Below are positions 5,484 through 5,509 of a stretch of 5,509 bases of DNA, piece by piece. This DNA comes from Candidatus Saccharimonadota bacterium (GTDB taxonomy: Bacteria > Patescibacteriota > Saccharimonadia > Saccharimonadales > UBA4665), in contig DAHVAE010000044.1 of NCBI GenBank assembly GCA_027314795.1, positions 1 through 5,509 of the forward strand. The letters run 5' to 3'. A model generated the notes under the pieces. It saw nothing but the letters and a program-made list of their open reading frames with translations, was not told the origin of the DNA and did not search any database. Positions within the stretch are counted from its first letter, which is position 1. Each line of letters begins with the position of its first letter. A program made the position numbers and the translations under genes.

Positions 5484-5509
5484 GTGAGTGCACCAGAACA
5501 ACTAGCCGA
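5484..5509 (+). CDS. Possible start of a further gene, cut by the right edge
   Basis: GTG at 5484 opens a frame reading (M)SAPEQLA to the edge, 30 bp after the cobO stop. TATAAG at 5464-5469 could be a -10 box about 14 bp upstream. There is no clear Shine-Dalgarno and only 8 codons, so this is weak. Confidence 0.25.

Noticed and set aside
1..5509. CRISPR array, tRNA, rRNA, insertion sequence or phage genes
   Set aside because: No spaced direct repeats, no tRNA-like cloverleaf, no transposase or terminal inverted repeats seen; nearly all of the window is explained by ordinary genes.

Overview
The window looks like a chromosomal piece of a small-genome bacterium, most likely a Patescibacteria/CPR member of the Saccharibacteria (TM7) type. 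This assignment is by recollection of family style, not by search: F1Fo genes in compact bacterial order, a very short delta subunit, a stand-alone corrinoid adenosyltransferase, and small proteins I do not recognise. Base composition is moderately AT-rich. TGA acts as a normal stop (atpB and atpF), so the recoded UGA=Gly code of some CPR lineages does not apply.

Minus strand, 3702 down to 1: an F1Fo-ATP synthase operon read right to left as atpZ-like, atpB (a), atpE (c), atpF (b), atpH (delta), atpA (alpha). atpA runs off the left edge after 437 complete codons. The genes are tightly packed (3 bp, 110 bp, 22 bp, ATGA overlap, 5 bp). The 110-bp atpB-atpE spacer is the only long gap; it has an AT-rich dyad and the clearest Shine-Dalgarno of the operon. 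Together these genes encode the membrane rotor/stator, the peripheral stalk and the start of the F1 head. The c subunit has features of a proton type.

Divergent control region, 3703-3812: 110 bp with a good promoter facing each way. It holds a TGTGA-N6-TCACG dyad of Crp/Fnr style beside the atp -35 element, and a longer imperfect hairpin.

Plus strand, 3813 to the right edge: a 90-aa small membrane protein of unknown function, a glutaredoxin-like CxxC protein, a 149-aa unknown soluble protein, a CobO-type cob(I)alamin/corrinoid adenosyltransferase, and possibly the first codons of another gene at the edge. The glutaredoxin-like protein and the adenosyltransferase could both serve a B12-dependent ribonucleotide reductase encoded elsewhere, but that is inference.

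The most striking non-coding signal is that three genes (atpZ-like, the 90-aa gene and the glutaredoxin gene) have a near-perfect -10 box ending only 7-8 bp before ATG and no Shine-Dalgarno. This predicts leaderless mRNAs at transcript starts, while genes inside the atp operon mostly carry Shine-Dalgarno-like sites.
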